From positions 62,001 to 126,000 of the forward strand of contig JBJYXV010000063.1 of NCBI GenBank assembly GCA_046260155.1: a stretch of DNA of 64,000 nt. The letters are read 5' to 3'. Position 1 is the stretch's first letter. The number at the start of each line of letters is the position of its first letter. A model generated the notes under the pieces. That model was not told the DNA's origin. It made no database searches and worked only from the letters and a program-made list of their open reading frames with translations. Shown here in pieces: positions 61,935 to 64,000 of this stretch. This DNA is from PFL25 sp046260155. Its GTDB lineage: Bacteria > Chloroflexota > Anaerolineae > Anaerolineales > UBA4823. The translations under genes and the position numbers were made by a program.

Positions 61935-62825
61935 CTAGGTAGTATCACGCCTGCGCGCATCGGCTGCCATCTCGGTAATCTCCCGGATATCGGTAAATTC
62001 ATTGTTCGAAGAAGTGACAACACCAATTTTCATGGAGATGATGGGGCTTTGACTCGAAGCACCTCCATTACCTGAATATTCGATGTAACCCTTCTGTCGA
62101 TCCAGGTAGTTATAATGAGTCAATATTTCTTCGGAAAAACGAGCAAGTAAACTCTTTTTAATCAAAGGTGCACATTCTTCGGTCGTGAAGATCACAAAAT
62201 GATCATTCCCGGTATGTCCCACAAAATCATTGATTGTGCCATATTCATCGACAATCTCCCCGATCAACATTGCAGTAAAGCGCAATATATTATCACTGGC
62301 GACAAATCCATAGGCTTCCTTGAAGGCGTCAAAATGATCAAGGCGGATATCAAAGAACGACCAGCCATCCGTATGAATGGTTTGCCGCAGGTGATCTTCG
62401 ATTAATCGACCGGAAGGCAGGTTTGTGTGCGGTTCTGTAAGACTTTCGCGCTCCGAGCGGGCAATGGCGTTATAGACTTTGAGCCTCAGCTCTTCAATAT
62501 CAAAAGGTTTTGTGATGTAATCATCCGCTCCCAGTTCTAGCCCCTGCAATTTATCGCTGCGTTCATCTTTTTGGGTTAGGAAGATCACCGGTATATGGCT
62601 GGTGCGGGTATGGGTGCGCAATGTCCTGCAAACTTCATAGCCGTCAATATCCGGGAGCATGATATCCAAAATAATGATGTGCGGTAATCTTTGGCGGGTT
62701 TTTTCCAATGCCTCCGAGCCGCGCACGGCAATATCAACTTCATAATGGAGGCCGCCGAAGTAAATCTCCAGCATGTTGGCAATATCGATATCATCTTCTA
62801 CAATCAGTAGTCGTGATTTAGCCAT
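61935..62825 (-). CDS. response regulator with degenerate GGDEF domain
   Basis: 296 residues from the ATG at 62825 (GGGAG 6 nt upstream; the TTG at 62831 is rejected). The receiver (about 1-120) has LLIVEDDIDIAN, the acceptor Asp in IIILDIMLPDIDGYE and Lys in DYITKPFD. The second domain (about 130-296) has the GGDEF fold outline, SFFDIRLDHFDAFKEAYGFV and so on, but the catalytic loop reads GHTGNDHF instead of GGDEF, so diguanylate cyclase activity is unlikely. It may sense c-di-GMP or GTP or only make contacts. It is 3 bp upstream of the kinase gene. Confidence 0.88.
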   Translation of the reverse strand: MAKSRLLIVEDDIDIANMLEIYFGGLHYEVDIAVRGSEALEKTRQRLPHIIILDIMLPDIDGYEVCRTLRTHTRTSHIPVIFLTQKDERSDKLQGLELGADDYITKPFDIEELRLKVYNAIARSERESLTEPHTNLPSGRLIEDHLRQTIHTDGWSFFDIRLDHFDAFKEAYGFVASDNILRFTAMLIGEIVDEYGTINDFVGHTGNDHFVIFTTEECAPLIKKSLLARFSEEILTHYNYLDRQKGYIEYSGNGGASSQSPIISMKIGVVTSSNNEFTDIREITEMAADARRRDTT

Positions 62826-62873
62826 CTCCAACTCCCTTGCGAACTAGTTAATCATCAGCTGTTAAACGGGGTG

Positions 62874-64000
62874 CTAATCCCCCGGGTTTTGAAGGACCTC
62901 TTGGGATAAATATTTCCACGAGTGTCTTTCTGTCATTGCATGGCGGGGATACAAACGAGGATGAAGGTTGCCAAACGTGAGTTGATGGTGATCGCTTTCT
63001 TCATATGTAATGTCCTTCTCAATCACCCGCCTATCCTTGGAAGCAAATAAAATCACATCAGACTCTATTGTCCTACCGGGAAAAACAATCAGTCCCGAGC
63101 CAAGTCTGCAATTGTGACCTACGCAACTGCCAAGGATTGGGCGATTTGCATCTTCGAGTTCATTATTACCATTACGGGCACGAATCGGAATCGGTACCAA
63201 ATTAAAATCTGTGAATGTTGAACCTGCACCAATGAAGGATTTGCGACCGACAACAACCATCTGGAGACAGGTATTTTGAGCAACCATGCTGTTTTCCATG
63301 AAAGTGCTCATAAAAAGGGAGGCGCGAAAAGGTAAGAATGATCCATCTCCCACAACTGATAACATCAATTGACAGTCTTGCGAGATGTTTACGTTGTCAC
63401 CAATGATACAGTTCTCGATCACTGCGCCAGCATTAATAGTTACATTGTCGCCGATAGTTGTTGGTCCGTGGATAACAGCCTGTGGGTCGATCGTGCAATT
63501 CCTTCCAATCTTCACCAGCTCTGAACATTGAAGAACTTGTTTTCCCTCAATTAGTGCTTTTGACAAGATACGAAGCTTATAAAAAGGATCCCTTTTTAAC
63601 TGTTCTTCAAATCTCAACCCACGCTTGAACAAACCAAAGACGATATCGGCAATAAAAACATGAACCCAAGAATCGATCGCCAGCATGCTGCGAATTGGAA
63701 TTTGAAATACTAAATCGGACTGGTTGAAAGCGATATAGGGTGGGACATGGTAATTGCCCACCTCATGAGCCAGCATATCGATAATTACAGGTTCCACATC
63801 TTCGGCATACCCGTCGGGAAAATACCATAGGTCTGCCAGGAATGAATCTTCATGAGGAGTATATGAAGTTGATAGGGGTAAGGCGTGTTCTCTGAAAGCA
63901 GGATCTTTTATGGAAAAACCGGCTCTACACGGTGCTTGAGCTTTCTGAGCCTGTGCAAGGAAAGTACTGATAAAGGCAGAATCAAAATAAAGGTTATCCT
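62874..64000 (-). CDS. left-handed beta-helix transferase, N-terminus cut by window edge
   Basis: The frame is open through the right edge of the window; the GTG at 63797 is inside the gene, not its start, since the codons upstream continue without stop and encode DSAFISTFLAQAQKAQ and LADLWYFPDGYAEDV. At least 375 residues are seen. The C-terminal 200 are hexapeptide repeats (VKIGRNCTIDPQAVIHGPTTIGDNVTINAGAVIENCIIG and further) that fold as a beta-helix, like those of nucleotidyl/acetyltransferases of the GlmU or mannose-1-phosphate guanylyltransferase type. The N-terminal part, outside the view, decides the chemistry. It heads the signalling gene group. Confidence 0.75.
   Translation of the reverse strand, partial: DNLYFDSAFISTFLAQAQKAQAPCRAGFSIKDPAFREHALPLSTSYTPHEDSFLADLWYFPDGYAEDVEPVIIDMLAHEVGNYHVPPYIAFNQSDLVFQIPIRSMLAIDSWVHVFIADIVFGLFKRGLRFEEQLKRDPFYKLRILSKALIEGKQVLQCSELVKIGRNCTIDPQAVIHGPTTIGDNVTINAGAVIENCIIGDNVNISQDCQLMLSVVGDGSFLPFRASLFMSTFMENSMVAQNTCLQMVVVGRKSFIGAGSTFTDFNLVPIPIRARNGNNELEDANRPILGSCVGHNCRLGSGLIVFPGRTIESDVILFASKDRRVIEKDITYEESDHHQLTFGNLHPRLYPRHAMTERHSWKYLSQEVLQNPGD

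Noticed and set aside
63795..63797. GTG at 63797 as start of the beta-helix transferase.
   Set aside because: The frame remains open without stop to the window edge and encodes folded-looking sequence upstream, so the gene is truncated by the window, not started here.
1..64000. Search for CRISPR arrays, insertion-sequence transposases, restriction-modification or toxin-antitoxin genes.
   Set aside because: No regularly spaced repeats with spacers, no transposase or methylase motif and no toxin pair were seen; the only mobile trace is the integrase tail at 39281.

Overview
The window looks like chromosomal DNA from a bacterium of the Chloroflexota, most likely an Anaerolineae-type lineage. 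This is inferred from gene content, not from a marker-gene comparison. Pointers are threonine/proline-rich linkers on secreted proteins, lamin-tail and Calx-beta surface proteins, Flp/TadE/TadG-type pilus proteins, an ECF sigma factor followed by a DUF5667 protein, a Gram-positive-type LexA box, and a T-box and a TPP riboswitch. The metabolism visible here is respiratory: 2-oxoacid dehydrogenases, aconitase, thiolase, a membrane Fe-S oxidoreductase and a b6f/bc-like complex with two multi-haem c cytochromes. No phage, insertion sequence, CRISPR array or complete mobile element is visible; one degraded integrase tail lies next to a serine tRNA.

Layout. 1-2030 (minus): a 2-oxoacid dehydrogenase E1 alpha/beta pair (beta cut by the window edge), a sugar-phosphate transferase and a small Flp-type pilin. 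2143-4280: a secreted lamin-tail protein. 4352-5147: lexA with its own operator inside its promoter. 5199-9982 (plus): an exopolysaccharide cluster of acyltransferase, three glycosyltransferases and an FkbM methyltransferase. 9981-17384 (minus): a second 2-oxoacid dehydrogenase with a fused E1, plus E2 and E3, preceded by an Hdr-like membrane Fe-S protein. 17582-23090: L,D-transpeptidase, roadblock plus V4R proteins, dolichol-phosphate-mannose-synthase-like enzyme, rsmA, and a YabE-like G5/3D protein. 23290-29812 (plus): ECF sigma, DUF5667 protein, and a three-gene TadE/TadG cluster whose first member carries five Calx-beta repeats.

29822-34145: a short tandem repeat, the SRP RNA gene, and the Rieske/cytochrome b/cytochrome c/cytochrome c operon. 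34332-36430: a small membrane protein, a metallo-beta-lactamase-fold hydrolase and a HhH-GPD DNA glycosylase. 36431-39187: a gene-poor stretch, then a tryptophan T-box and a stand-alone trpB2. 39281-39794: integrase remnant and tRNA-Ser(GGA). 39862-48087: GNAT protein, GH1 beta-glucosidase, thiolase, folK, a SpoIIAA-like protein, folP and aconitase. 48278-53142: coiled-coil membrane protein, surE, DUF3048 lipoprotein and small membrane proteins.

53190-58427 (minus) is a thiamine regulon: promoter, TPP riboswitch, thiamine pyrophosphokinase, then a thiamine-type ABC importer (binding protein, fused permease, ATPase) and a DUF402 protein. 58435-64000 (minus): an alpha/beta hydrolase lacking the nucleophile serine, a signalling set (response regulator with degenerate GGDEF domain, hybrid GAF/PAS histidine kinase, single-domain receiver) and a left-handed beta-helix transferase cut by the window edge.

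I did not find a clear-cut new defence or mobile system. The most informative oddities are the riboswitch hairpin that overlaps the thiN start codon, the TadE-Calx-beta fusion, the b6-like cytochrome b with an altered PEWY motif and a soluble tail, the hydrolase without a nucleophile, the DUF402 protein locked into the thiamine operon, and the roadblock/V4R pair.
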